Origin: Cruorifilaria tuberocauda
Lineage: Eukaryota > Nematoda > Chromadorea > Rhabditida > Onchocercidae
Length of the DNA: 64,000 nt
Assembly: GCA_013365365.1 (NCBI GenBank)
Contig: JABVXU010000219.1
Location: forward strand, 24,792 to 88,791
Direction: 5' to 3'
The notes beneath the pieces are model-generated. The model searched no databases, was not told the DNA's origin, and saw only the letters and a program-made list of their open reading frames with translations. Below, piece by piece: positions 12,095 through 25,800 of this stretch. The translations under genes were made by a program, and so were the position numbers. How positions within the stretch are numbered: position 1 is the first letter of the stretch; every line of letters begins with the position of its first letter.

Positions 12095-13070
12095 TAGTTA
12101 AATCTGATATCAATTAATTAGCTAAATCTTAAAACAGTTCCACTCCATTTTAAGATATACTCTAATTTTATTACAATTGTGCTATAAATATTTTCGTACT
12201 TCTGCAATATATACTGAGCAAAGGCCTACGTTTTCATTTCATTTTTTTAAAATCAATTCTATTCATAACAACTATTCACTCTATAACCTTTTTTCCTTAT
12301 AAAAAGAAAAGTTATAACTTTCCATTTTAACCTTTCACATTGACTCTTTGATTATGCAATCTTAAAGCGCAAAAACGTACACGTCCACGCGTTATTTTAG
12401 ATACATTCATTACAATAAAATTAAAGATCAAGTAAATTCATTAAAATAAGGTTAGAGATAAGGTAAAGTATAATAAACTAATAACCATAAAACTAAATTG
12501 TTGATGGTCCCTCTTAGTATACAATCTAATCTCGAGCTTACGCCATGATTACTCTCGACAATCGAGACTTAAGTGAACTTTATTTAATATGGCCCATAAA
12601 TTGAAGGGATGAAAAAGGCAATTCTCGTGCGTGTGAGCTACGTTTACGAAAGACATTTAAAATTATCATGGTCAATGCTTCGTAAGTTTCCTGCTGAAGT
12701 GAAATATCGATAGCAGAACGTGGAAGATCTCATACGACTTATAGGTAATCACGAAGTATATCAGAAATCAAGTAAGACAGTTAGTATTCATTTATAATAG
12801 ATAGCTAAGAACTTAATCAATTATAACTTTGGTATATGCAGCATTTTGTAATTTTACAAATTTTCATCAGCATTTCTCATTAAATTTTGTAAATCACTAT
12901 TTGGCTCAAGCAATTTGGAGTTGTTTATTTTTTAAGCTCAATATTCATGCTTTTTAGGATTACTGCGCTTCACACAGTAAACAGATTTGCTAAAGGATAT
13001 ATTTATACTCTTATACATATTTGCTAGTATTAACTACTTTTTCTGAATTTTATTTTCGTTACAGGGGTTG
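11925..13070. promoter_or_regulatory. Divergent intergenic region, unc-18 and WDR6-like genes
   Basis: About 1.1 kb between the start codons of unc-18 (-) and the WD-repeat gene (+), so it should contain both promoters. Visible content: the distal copy of the 85-bp repeat (12011-12094), AT-rich tracts, and at 13063-13064 an acceptor (cgttacag) six bases before the WD-repeat start codon, suited to trans-splicing. No specific promoter motif could be assigned. Confidence 0.45.
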
Positions 13071-16000
13071 ATGAAATCGTTATGTGCTCCAGTATTAAGT
13101 ATACAAAGAAGCGATGGAGTTGCTAATCGATCTCTCCTTCTAGCTAGTAAGTTTTATTCTCCTTCAAATCTTAGATTTATTCCTTTTAAATTAATTAACT
13201 GGATTATCTTTGTTTGCGTATTGAATCTTTTATCTCATTTTTAGGTTAAATCTCTTATTAAATTATCTTGCATACTATTTAGGTAATGGTTGCATGGTTG
13301 ATTCTTATCGGATGGATCACCATGAACGCTTCGTTTCACAACAGCAAATGTGTATTTTTGAAGAAAGAAAGTGCAATATACATGGATTGATTTATCTCGA
13401 CAAACAAGGTACTGATATATTGTTCTTCCATTCTTAATTGACATGTTGAAATTAATGGTGGCAAATTATCGTTTTCAGGAATTTTATGATATTTCGATCG
13501 ATATTGTTTATTTCTACTTTCAAATACCTTAATAAAGGCATAGTGTCAATATTTCCAATATAAAACTTTCTGTTCTATAGCGTATCGAATTAAGAGAAAC
13601 TTCTCATCTCTGATCCATTTAATCAAATAGCATTGTATATAGCTTTCTTTAAAGATCAAGCAGCATGTTTATTACTTGAAATAATTGTATAACTTTGATA
13701 ATTGCTCCTATGAGGTGTGTTATATATAGATGTTTTATTTGCCTATGGCGAAAAGTTGGTAGCCGTGATACGTCAATTTTCTAAAATTCCGCAGAAACAA
13801 GTATTTACTTTTAAAGACTGGATTCAAGCTGTTTGTATTTTCGATGATCAAGAGAATCCAGAACGTTCCTTGGAGGTTAGATTTATTTTGTTCTTTTCAA
13901 ACTCCAGCTAATGAGCAGTTTCTCTTCAGCGTTTCTTAAGCACGATTTTCCAAATGGAATATTATGATATGTTACTGGGATATTTTGCAGACTTATTATA
14001 TGAAATAATAATAATATTTCTTAAAATTTGCTAGTAATATTTTCTTAGCAATATATTCCAGTTATTTAGACAGATAAATATATTTTTGCTTTTTTTTGAT
14101 AGTAACGCTGTCCATCAATAACGCAGTACAACTTTTCCGGTTGGAATTTTTTGCTGGAAGCTCAGATGTGGGTATTGAAGAAGTGAGAAATGTGAGGTCA
14201 GATCACCGAGCCGTCATGTAAATTTTTCGAGAAATTGTCAATTTCAAACTTTATTAAATTTTGTTGGCTTAAAATAAGATGAAGTGAAAATGAGTTTGTT
14301 GCTTCATTAATGATTAATCTCTTAAAAGAATGATTAGTCGCTTTATTTATGAGAAGCAGTAAACTGTGTATGATAATATCAAGGATTTTCATAAATTTCA
14401 ATTCTAAACTTTGCAGAATGCATTCAGTTTTGGATGGTAATAGTTGGAATACCCTTCGCACGGTAGTTGGTACCGTTATGGGTGATATACTCATTTCGTA
14501 TCCCTCTAAATCTTCGTCTCCTATTCACTTCTTAAAGCATCACACGGTTAGGAATTTTTGCAGTTTTCCGCATAGAGTAGGAGAAACTGAGTAAAAATAT
14601 TGTACTGGCTTTAAAATTTGACGGTTGATAAATAGCATCTAACTTTAAAACTTAGCGAACGGAATTTGATAGAAATTGATTTTACTTATTTGTCTTTAAT
14701 GCCTTAATTGATTTATTATATTCTTATTTTGCTGTGTTTTTGTAATTAAACTACCTGTCTCATTGCAGGGTATGATTTTCGGTTTGCTCATGAAATGTAA
14801 TTTCCTATTCTCGATATCAGATGACAGGAGCTTACATATGTGGTCTTTGGATAATGGTCGTCATCTGGATGAATGTTACGGACATTCAACGAGACCATTT
14901 TCCATTTGTGGTGGACCACAAAATGTGATATTTACCGGAGGTCAAGTATGTTTCAATTATATTCATTTTCATTATGTCTTGAAAAATAAATTTACCTGTG
15001 ATACAAGTCAAGAAATAAACTGAGATTCCAGAAAAAGTTCCGGATGATAACTTTTTAGATAATGAAGCGTTGTATTTTATTAAAATCAATTTTTTGTTGG
15101 CTTTGTTGTACATACGATTCAATTGAATAATCAACATAAACGATTATTATTATTTCATTTTTCTGTATGAAAGATTTGAATTCTTCAGAAAAATTCAACT
15201 GTTCTTAGTGTTTTGTGATTTTAGGACGGAAGCATATGTATATGGCTATTTAACGACTCATTTATTTCCCTTTTGAAGTTGATACACACGGGATGTGGTG
15301 TTATCCGATCTTTTCTGTTTTCATTTAAAAAATTGGTAAATTTTTTTGTTTTCATATCGAGAAAGTTGTGGAAATTGGTTTAAACTAATTTTGGTTTCAA
15401 TTTTTTGTCATTCAAATAGCTTCAAGTTTGCATTTGATGGACAAAGCACTGCTTTTGCTAGGAACTTATTATCCATATCCCGTTTTTGCTTTTAGTTCAC
15501 CTAAATTTATTGTTAATTTTTCAGTTCTTCGGCACAGATTATGGGTTTTTTGGATCTGTTACATTTCCAGAAAATATCGAAAGTATGCAAACTGTGGATG
15601 TTATTTATCCAGATCTATCGGTTCAATCATTTGTCTCACTTTCACAGCAGTGCTATTATATTTTGGATTCACAAGGGTTAGTTGTCACTACTTTTTATAA
15701 TTAACAGTAGTAGTTTACATAACGAAATAAGAAAGGCATAAGATAAAAGGGCATTCAATAATAATATGTCATGATTGTCGTCAGTAATTGGATAGAAATG
15801 ATTAATCTAACATATGAAGTAACCAAGAAAGGATTGAAATTAAAAGGGAAAAAATAACAACAAAATGTTTATCCTAAATTTGCACTTTAGATTAATCTAA
15901 ACATTATGTTAAATGAAAACTAAATGTTTCTATCTACTGATTTTAAATAACGTCTGTTTTTGCAAATAACTTAGCAATACTTGCATCTAGTTTATGATGA

Positions 16001-19000
16001 TTATATTTTTTCGTTATTAAGTAAGTCCCAATATTATAAGTTCCTTGTGACACTAATTATTTATTAAATTTTTTTTTGCACTGTTTAAGTCCTCCAGAGA
16101 GATTTAGTTTTTTCTGTTTTTCAACAAGCTGATTTATTGATGATAATTCTTTGGCAATCTATAAGCCGCTAAAAATATATTCATATTTTGTGATTTCAGA
16201 ACACTTTACGAAACAAACACGGTTTCTTTGAATAAAATATTGCGGTGCAGTTCTGCTAGATCCAACTCACTAAAATTATCACCGTGCCGAAAATTCATAG
16301 CTTTTTCTGAAGACCAAAAATTACATGTAGTAAGAGGTGAATTATTTTAAAGATATTCAGGGGTACTTTTACTGAATTATTCAATTACTCAGTCATTCAT
16401 GTTGTGCAAATTTTCTGTGAATGAAATCTGTTATATGTTTTTTAAAGTTTTTTCATTTATTTTTCTAGTTGATGACCGTAAATGCGCCTTTTTTTGTGCT
16501 TCTGATCAAATATTGGATTTGTTTTGGGCTGACAGTTCCCTGCTTCTTGCATTATCCAACTTTAAAAATGTGAGTTGTTTGATTTTTACTGAAAAGCTGT
16601 AAATTTATGTTTTTTTTTATTCTTCTCTTTTTTAAATCATCAAGCTGTTATTGCTTACAACTAAAGTTGATTTTTCGTGAAATGCTACTTTCAACAAATC
16701 CTAAATAAAAATGTTTAGATGAGAAGTCGGAGTGGAAATATTCGGTTGAAGTAATTTATTCTGAGAAGTAATTTATGCTTACTGAGTAGGCTGACTTATA
16801 CTGAGTGTCGCGCGAGACATTTTTGATCAATTTGTAGGTACTGGTTCACTTCTCAAAAGATGTGTCAGGATGGATGAACAATGTTTTGCGAATAGATCTA
16901 CAGGAAATGGTTTCTTGTGTTGCAATTCACAGTGAAGAACTTTTTCTCGGTACACGCAAAGGTTCGATCGTTGTTGTACATAATCTCGAGGTAATGTATG
17001 GCAAGGCCTGTAATTAATTTGCCTCCTATCATTTCGAACATCATATACTTCAAATACTTTATGAGTGATAATGGAACCTCTACTTGCATCTATCTTATGT
17101 TCTTGGATGAAGGTTTTTTTTCGGCCTCAAGATCGAGATCAAGTGATTACTTAATTATTGTTAATTGTAGTAATCAATTGCTATAACTGTCATTTATGAA
17201 ACTATGGCTTCTTGATTCTTTATTTCAGCTTTCGCAGTTCAATAAAACGGCTTTTTTAAATTTTTATTTAGATGAAGCAAATAATGAGAGGAGCCCATGG
17301 TAGGAACAGTATAACAGACATGAAACTCTATAAAACTAAATTGCTCTCTATTGGACGTGATGGAAAATTATGGATTTGGAAGAGAGGTATGATTAAAATC
17401 ACTCAACATTAATCAGAATTGTTCCCAACTAAATATAGAAGTAAAACTTAAGATTTCAGTCAAATGTGGTTTTTAGAGAATCCACTGCAGTCGTTATCCT
17501 GGACGAGACTTTCCAATGTAATCGAAATGGAATGGCCATGCAGATTTTTCGAAATAACAAATCAGTTGTATGTGGCAGGATTTCGGGGGGTCAGTATAGT
17601 ATTTCAAAATATACTTGATAAATGAGAAACTGTTTTCTTTCGAAACCATAGTTTTCTTCATTTCTACCTTCACTGTAATAATATTGAAAAAAACGATGCA
17701 CATTTAATTTGTAGAGTAATTTCATCCTGGTAAATTATGATAGTGAATACTGCGTTTGTGATGTGTGGTGCGGAGGAAGGCGTCGTTCGTGGTCGTTGTC
17801 GGTGTTGGAAGAAAATGGAAATTGTAAAGGATCAAAGTCGTTGTGTTTTGAGTTTGTCATTAAAAAAAGGATTTCAAGAATCATACTTTATATGAATGAA
17901 TTATGTGTAATTAAGGTAAGCCATTGTGCAAGACTTTAAACCCAGTTAAAACGCTACTAATTGTTAGGAGAAATACACAGTGCTGAAGTTTTTATCATGT
18001 TGTACGCAAGAGTATTTCTAATTATCACTCCTATAAGTTTTCTCGGAGGAATGTGAAATTCTATTTGAAAATGGAATATTTTTTCCTTTATAGTTTTATA
18101 ATTTCGAAATTCTTTTGATCTTTTTCACCACTTGAATATCAAAATTTCATTAGAGATATTTAAAATTATAAACAAGTATGGAAAAATATTTTTGCTAATC
18201 CGTCATTTACATCATTTACCTTCTCTATGCTCTGTATCTTCTCTGGTTTTACATCTATACATAGTTAGAAATCCTTTCTGTATCTTTTGCAGCCTAATTT
18301 GCATTTGTCCAATATTACATCTATAGCGATTGCAAAAGTTAATCAAAAAGAATTCTATGTTACTGGTGGCATTGATGGCGCGCTTGTTTTGTCCAGATTT
18401 ATCAGTTCAGGTTCGACTCATTTTTTTCTTTACATTTACAGTTGTTAGTGGAATGACCTGTGATAAAATGAGTGATCGTAATGCTTCTTGAAACAATATT
18501 ACTTTAGTTTTTAAAAGTGAATTGATTTTCTAATGATTACTAGGTTTCCAACCTAAAACATTTTCAGGATCTGTTGAAGTTATGGAGCGATTGCAGGCTC
18601 ATCTATCTTCAGTGTACTGTGTTTCTGCAATCAATTCATACCTTATATCCGTTGGAGGAAAATCTGAAATTTTCATTTGGCATCTGGAAACTGGTATATT
18701 TCAATTTTTATCTATTTCTTTAATTTTTATTATGTGAATGCATTATTTTTCAGAAAATCTGCAACAATTATTTAGTACTCGTATGAAAAGGGATTGTAGA
18801 TTGTTAAGTGCTCGATTTATATCAGTCAGTCCTTGCATTCGATTCCTGGTTTCATGTTCAGATGGAAGACTGCTGTAAGTAAAATTTATGTCATAACATT
18901 CAGATGTGGGTTAACTGATTTTTTTATTTTTTTTACTTTTTTTTACGTAGTTTACGAGAAATTTCGTAAACTTTTCTCTTTAAGGATTTACGAGTTAAGC

Positions 19001-20386
19001 AGGACCTTGAATCTAAAGAAGCAGTCAGTTTTGTTGGAATCGATTAACAGTGATGGAATTATGGTTAAAGTTTCTTGCGTTTCTTCAAGTGACGGCTTTT
19101 TATGCGGTGCTATCTCATCAACAGGAATACTGCACATCTGGAATTTTTCCGAATTAGTTGATGTAAAAGATCAAAGAAGGATGGAAGTGGAAAAGTGTGG
19201 ACTTAGTGCATTGAACATGTATATCGAGAATGGTACGATTATTTTAAATTTTGGTTTTGAACGTTTTGAATTTTTGGAAATTAAGGAACTACCAACTTTC
19301 ATTATTTTTTCTTTCATTATATTTAGTTTTTGTTTTGGTTATCAACAGTACACTCTGTTTATGTTTTAGAGCTTTTGTATGTTGCTGTTGGCTCTGAATC
19401 TGGCACTATCAGCATATTTCAAATCGAGAAAAATTGGAAGTTTGTGAAGAGTGTCAACTGCTGGCATAGTGCCACATGCACAGGTATACAGGTTTTTACT
19501 GATAAAAAGTAAGTGAATCGTAGTGATGCTCGATCGGTTGGATTATTTGTAATTTATAGTATTTTAAAAGTAATATGGTTTATTTCTATTTTTTCTAAAT
19601 TTCAAGTTCTTGAAATAACTCTTATAGACTTGAATTTTCATCGGACGCCAGAATCATTTTTGATATTTTCAATAGCATTAGACTGCAGATTAGCGGTATT
19701 CGTCTATTCTCCTGCCCTCCAAACCGTAAGTTACTGTTATTTTGCTACGGCTAAACTTTTCCTTATATTATATGATTTATTCAACAGATAAACTTTTAGT
19801 TTTTCTCAAAATTAAATAATTAATGCAGTATCAAGTTTCCGGATATTGGTTACTTGCGAATTGTAGTTGAAAGATATTGTAAATTTAAACCTAAACGCAA
19901 TTATGTATGAATTATTTATCCTTTCTGATGATGATTAGATACCTCTTAAAAAGAAAAATAAATAGAACTTGGGAATCTTTGAAAGATATATCTTTCATAG
20001 ATTCCCAATTTCTATTTATTACTAATCAAAAGATTTGATCGATGGAATCGTATTAGTCATTCATTTCTAGTTGACAAAGTGCTATCTAAAATTCTTTGTC
20101 CTCAATAATGATTATAGATTATTTCGAATAGATATATAAATTGAAAATGGAATAAATTGTTTATTTATCCTTATATTTATTACCTATTATTATTTTTAGA
20201 TTTATTTACTTGTTTCAGCTGAGTTTCAAGCAGTCTGTGTTATTAAATGTTGCCGATCCCTCATCATTAATCGTTTGTGCTATCAATAATAATATTACGA
20301 AGTGTGTCATCGCGGGAACATCAATCTGTCTTGTTTACTTCAGCAATTATCCTCCTCACTTTTGTGATATGATAAGTGAGAGTTGA
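13071..20386 (+). CDS. WDR6: WDR6/Rtt10-type WD-repeat protein
   Basis: WDR6/Rtt10 proteins are cytoplasmic WD-repeat partners of tRNA 2'-O-methyltransferase (FTSJ1/Trm7). Exons: 13071-13146, 13283-13408, 13730-13864 (or 13875), 14103-14217, 14417-14546, 14769-14945, 15225-15335, 15525-15676, 16200-16336, 16469-16569, 16838-16990, 17272-17386, 17477-17589, 17715-17915, 18293-18410, 18568-18693, 18754-18874, 18985-19232, 19370-19483, 19607-19725, 20219-20386. They give about 951 residues. WD-like blades include SISDDRSLHMWSLDNGRHL, FTGGQDGSICIW, SIGRDGKLWIWKR and VGGKSEIFIWHLET. LYVAGFRG and CDVWCGGRRRSWSL match the WDR6/Rtt10-specific segment. The start follows an acceptor by six bases. Exon 3 is the one unresolved joint: the strong donor at 13876 breaks phase, a weak one at 13865 keeps it. 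Confidence 0.82.
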
Positions 20387-21675
20387 AGTATTTGAGGTAA
20401 AAACATGATTAATTTTCAGTAATATTCTTTGTTGTTTTCAAATTTATATCTCTGAAAAATGAGATATTATAGGTGTTTATTTATGTCTCTCATGTCTCAA
20501 GAGAAAACCAACATACCATGATTAGCTATGTCTACTGTTATCGTTTAAGTACCAAAAAATGCATATATGATTGAAAATAAATTATGAAAATTTTCGTAAA
20601 ATTTGCAAAAATACATGGTGCAAGCAACATTAACAACCAAAGCCATTCAATAAGTATAATTATTAAACAAAAAATGCAAAAGATTATTTAGGAAATGAAA
20701 ATGGCTTTAGAAGTGCGTGTAATATATTAACTTAAAATGAATAAATACATAGAGCTAAAAGCTGCAATGAATTTCTTTGAGCTAAAAGAGAAGAAATGAT
20801 AATAGTGTAATCAATTGAAGCAGTTAGTTATCAATAACATTATCCATGGAATATGAAATAGCTGACGAAAAAGAGTTGAACAAAAATGAAAGAAAATGAA
20901 TTTAGCTATTTAAAAAGTAATCGTCAAAAATTGTGGAGTAAATGAAGCCAGCGAAGATTACTTACCGTATAACTATTCAGTAAGTAAAAGTAAGAAAAAA
21001 AGATGCGATAATTCTATAACTGATGTAATCTTGAAATTTTATAAACATTATAAATTTTTACGCCAATAATTTTCCAGAATATATGCACTTTTTTTTGTTC
21101 TTTATCAATTAACAAATTCTTACTCTTACTTACTTTAATCGAATTGAGAGAAATTAAATGTTAAATTAGTGATAGCATTTTAATTTCACTTCATGAAAAA
21201 TACCCTATATACCTGATACCTGTAGATAGAATAACACTAATAAGGATATAAAATAACACAATTAATAATTAATTAAGATAGTTAAGATTTATAGTGCTAT
21301 GCATAAAGCTAATAGTTCTTCTGAAAGTAAGTAATATGAAAGCAAAAAAATTTCTAATAAAAAAGTACAGTAGTATCGGAAACTTTTACAGTTTATAAAT
21401 AAGTAATGATCAAAGTAAAGTAAGCTAACAACAACATATAGTTATCGAAGGCTAGATAGAATTGTCATATTTAGCTTGCTTCATTAATAACACATTTTAA
21501 TTAACAATAATATGAATTAAAATATAGCTTGAAAAAGTTTCCATCAAATGTTTCTTTTTTCAAATATGAATGAAGCATCTAGACTTTAATTTAATTTATT
21601 TTTATTACAATTTTATAGCTCCAAAATTTATGCTAATGCCAACAAAAGGTTGAGTATTTATTTAGAACAATTCGT

Positions 21676-22070
21676 AATTTTAATTTCAGGCTATAAATGT
21701 ATCCAAAGGATAGTTATAACGAAATAACAGTAAATTATGAATTAAAAAATAGATAATTATGATTGATTATAAATAAATAATGATGAATGAATTGGAAGTA
21801 ATTAACGAATTCCGATATTTTTTCTTGTGCAAAGATACATCATTGATTGTTGAAAAGATAATTTTGAAGATGTAAAAGTTGAGAATCGATGATAATCGTA
21901 ATTTTAGTTTCATTCTATAAACGTATCCAAAAGATAGTCATAACGAAATAACAGTAAATTATGAATTAAAAAATTATGAATAAATAATTAATTATGAATT
22001 ATGAATAAACTATAGATAATATTGCGATATTTTTCGTGTGCAAAGATATCATTGATTGTTGAAATGATTT
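21676..22070. repeat. Interspersed direct repeat pair
   Basis: A segment with ataacgaaataacagtaaat occurs near 21715 and again near 21938. A second shared block (gtgcaaagat then atcattgattgttgaaa) follows each copy, near 21827 and 22038. Divergence is moderate, with small indels. Confidence 0.7.
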
Positions 22071-22315
22071 AATGATAATTTAAATGGAAGCTTATTAAGC
22101 TTAGTTTTGCAAATTTTCATGCATGCTTGTATTATCAAATATGCAAAGGAAAAATAATTTTCAATAATTAATTCAGCTTTAAAGCATATTTGCTTTCCTA
22201 GCATTAGTGCCATTTTTACATCTCTCATAACTGTCTCATAACTCTCATAACTGTCATACAAATATGGTTAGCTTTCATTTGTCATTTTATAATTTAATAA
22301 TTTATGTAAAAATTA

Positions 22316-22690
22316 ATTTCATTTAAATTATCATTAAAATTATTTTTCAGGATTATCCGTAATTGCTAGTATTAGCATTTTGTTTTTTGTTAATTCATGT
22401 TTTTTTTTGCTTCATGATTTGCATTAAATTATAATAGTTCATAATCAATAAATGATAAATAATTAGAGATTTGAAACTTTCTTTAGAAAAGAAAGAATGA
22501 GAGAGAGAGAGAAAATTACTTAAAAATTAATTTCACTTTAATTATTAAATTATTTTTTAGGATTATCCATAATTGCTAGAATTAGCATCTTGTTTTTATT
22601 TATTCATGTTTTTTTTTGCTTCATGATATACATTAAATTATAATAGTTCATTGTCAGTAAGTAAAATAATTAGAGATTTGAATTCTTTAG
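22316..22690. repeat. About 165-bp direct repeat pair
   Basis: The segment around ttaggattatccataattgc and catgtttttttttgcttcat appears at about 22316-22490 and 22528-22690 with minor changes. Each copy carries an acceptor-like tttttcag or tttttag before gattatcc. Both lie upstream of the first recognised cyclase exon. Confidence 0.75.
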
Positions 22691-22693
22691 CAG

Positions 22694-22695
<2 letters not shown>

Positions 22696-22725
<30 letters not shown>
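22696..22725. repeat. GA microsatellite
   Basis: About 13 consecutive GA dinucleotides. A shorter GA run lies near 22500 in the preceding repeat copy. Confidence 0.9.
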
Positions 22726-22726
<1 letters not shown>

Positions 22727-22817
22727 AAAGGGAAAGAGATTAGAAGAGAGTTGTTTAAAAGAGATATTGAAAATATCGCGGTAGTTTTTTAAAAATTTAT
22801 AATATTCTGCACTTTAG

Positions 22818-25800
22818 ATTGGTTATTTCCATGAATGTTTTCGTGAAATGGTTACTGAAAAGTATGGCAAAGATGTATGGCTAAAGATTTTGTAGGTTTC
22901 AATTTCATTTAATTAATGCTTAATTAATTAATACTTAATTTGTCTATTATAATTATTGAATTTTAGTGGTGTATTCAAACTTTGCATTTGAAATTCAAGC
23001 ATTTCTGTATGGATTTATTTTAAAAGATGACAAGTGATACGATAAACTCTGCTTTAATTGAATAACACTATCATTACTTTCAACTCAAAAAGCATAATAG
23101 AATGATTTTTTCAGAATAAGCTTCATTCTTATCAAGTTTTTTTTGTCATTAAGCTAAATATTATATTGTTACTTTAACTTTAATCATTATTATCAGGTTA
23201 ATTAATGTATTTGAATTTGAAATTTCCATCAAATTTCCTTAACGTAACAAATGATCTGTTTGAAAGTATCAGATTATTTCTTTCTGAGTAACTTTTGAAA
23301 GTTAAATGGTCCAAAGAAAAACTGTAATAGACTTGATAAATATATTTATTAATTTAAGAGATATTATTTTTTCTGAAAGATTGATAGTAATCCTTAATCT
23401 ATTTTTCATATTTCCATTAATTTTACTCCTCATTAATTACTAGAATTACTTTGGCAATTAAATTAGTAAATCAAGTTTGTGAAATTTAAACTGATCAAGA
23501 GATCGGTTAATCAATGAAAATCTATAACTAACTTCTTAGATTATCACTGTACTTCAAAATTAACATGATCCAGTATTTTTTTCTTGAAAATTATAATCAA
23601 AAATAACAATTAATAGAGGCTTTCAGAGATAAACAAGTAAAAATTGCGAAAAAATATCGCGGAATCTCGGGAATGTTTTACATTAAAAATCAATATGTTT
23701 TAAACTTGCGTGCAAGAAAAATTCATTTGCATTGCGTGTTAATATTATTTGTTTAAAAAATTTTTCTTTAGCAATAATTAAAATGAATTATTTATAACTT
23801 CTTAAGGATTTTTCAATCATTTAAAAGTATCATTGAAAGATTAAAGGTTAAATTTCATTTCAACAACTAGAAACTAGACAATAGAAAAAAAAAAGAAAAT
23901 TTATTTCGTTTTTACTGTACACTTCTATTTGTGTTTCTTACTGTATACTTCTACCTGTGTTTCTTACTGTACACTTTTACCTGTGTTTGTTACTGTATAC
24001 TTCTACCTATGTTTCTTACTGTACACTTTTACCTGTTTCTTACTGTATACTTCTACCTGTTTCTCACCGTACACTTTTACCTGTGTTTCTTACTGTATAC
24101 TTCTACCTATGTTTCTTACTGTATACTTCTACTTATGTTTCTTACTGTACACTTATACCTGTTTCTTACTGTACACTTCTACCTGTGTTTCTTACTGTAT
24201 ACTTCTACCTGTGTTTCTTACTGTACACTTTTACCTGTGTTTCTTACTGTATACTTCTACCTATGTTTCTTACTGTATACTTCTACCTATGTTTCTTACT
24301 GTACACTTATACCTGTTTCTTACTGTACACTTCTACCTGTGTTTCTTACTGTATACTTCTACCTGTTTCTCACCGTACACTTTTACCTGTGTTTCTTACT
24401 GTACACTTCTACCTGTGTTTCTTACCGTATTCTTCTACCTGTGTTTCTTACTGTATGCTTCTACCTATGTTTCTTACTGTACACTTCTACCTATGTTTCT
24501 TACTGTATACTTCTACCTATGTTTCTTACTATAAACTTCTATCTATAATTAATTAATTAATTAATTACAGAAATTTTTGTCATCTGAAAGAAGACGAAGA
24601 ATGTGTGATTACGTGTTACTACGACGATAAAATAACAATGAAAGTAGCTCGTGCCGCTTCTCATGTTTTAAGTATGTCTATTCAGGTTTTCAAATTCCCT
24701 CTCTCTCTCTCTCTCAGTGAATTAAAGAGAAAAGAATTGTTTGTCGTGATGAAATTGAGTTCGAGAAATAAATTACCTAACTAAATAGTAAAATATTTAA
24801 AAGTGGTTTGATTTAATTAAGTGATTAAGTGAATTAATCTGTGGTAATAATGGTATTAAAAGTGGTTTAATACTGTTATCTCTACAAGTAAGACTCTCTC
24901 GTTTACTTTCGTAAGAAAACTTTTAGAAAGTAACTTCCAGAAGAATCGGTAGATTTAAGTAATTGTTAAAATAATTCAATATTCATTAGATATTTTAAAT
25001 TTTCATCATCATTTCTGAACATTTATTGTTAATTTGAGAAAATTTATTGAAAGCTGTATTGTATTGTACTGTATTGTACTGTATTGAAAGGTTTATTTAT
25101 GTTACGGAACAATCAGGTGAATACGGTTTTCTGGACTATTGATGAGGTAATAGTTCAAAAGAGAGTAAGACCTGATTATTGTAAAAGAAGCAATGAGAGC
25201 AATGATATGTACTTTATATACTTTGATGATATATACTTTGTAAACAAATACAGTATAAATACAGTATACATACAGCATAAAGATTAAAAAAATCGATGAT
25301 AGAGCAATAATCATATCTATTGAGAAACGCTGATGGTGATTTGACAGGAAATCACTATCACTGATACATTGATAGGTTATCACTGGTACACTGATATGCT
25401 TTCATATTATACATCCAAAGAAATAACAAATAAAACTTAGTATAAAGTATATTTGTCAAGCACCTAATTGACCATGATATCCTTACAACATTAATAAACG
25501 AAATGTATCATGTACTAAGAAAATTGAAATTAACATTAATTCAAGATTGTAATTAACAATTTCTTTTATCATAGGTATCAATTATACCTATCAATTTTAA
25601 TTATCAATTAAAATAACTAGAATTAATTGTTGTCATAAAATTTTTCGGTACTTTCGATAATGCCTATTTTAAGATTAAGAAATTCTAAGTATTCTAAAAT
25701 TTATTTATCTAACTTAGATCTTTCGTTGGATGCAGTTTGGGAAGCTTTTGGTGTATATTTTGTAAATTTTGTCATGAAGACTGGATGGGATGAATTTCTA

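Larger units (their letters stand above)
20387..22817. other. Intergenic, upstream of the guanylate cyclase
   Basis: About 2.4 kb of AT-rich DNA with local duplications and a GA microsatellite (listed separately). No supported coding region. The cyclase still needs an initiator Met before 22818. The ATG at 22264-22266, followed directly by a donor (gttagc), would supply it in phase 0, but this is a guess. Confidence 0.45.

Noticed and set aside
15420..15524. Extra WDR6 exon around SSLHLMDKALLLLG or FAFDGQSTAF
   Set aside because: No donor in the right phase; exon 15335 joins 15525 directly and gives a sensible blade (LFFGTDYG).
23929..24556. Three overlapping 200-residue hydrophobic reading frames
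   Set aside because: They are the same 26-bp repeat read in three frames within an intron; no coding signal.
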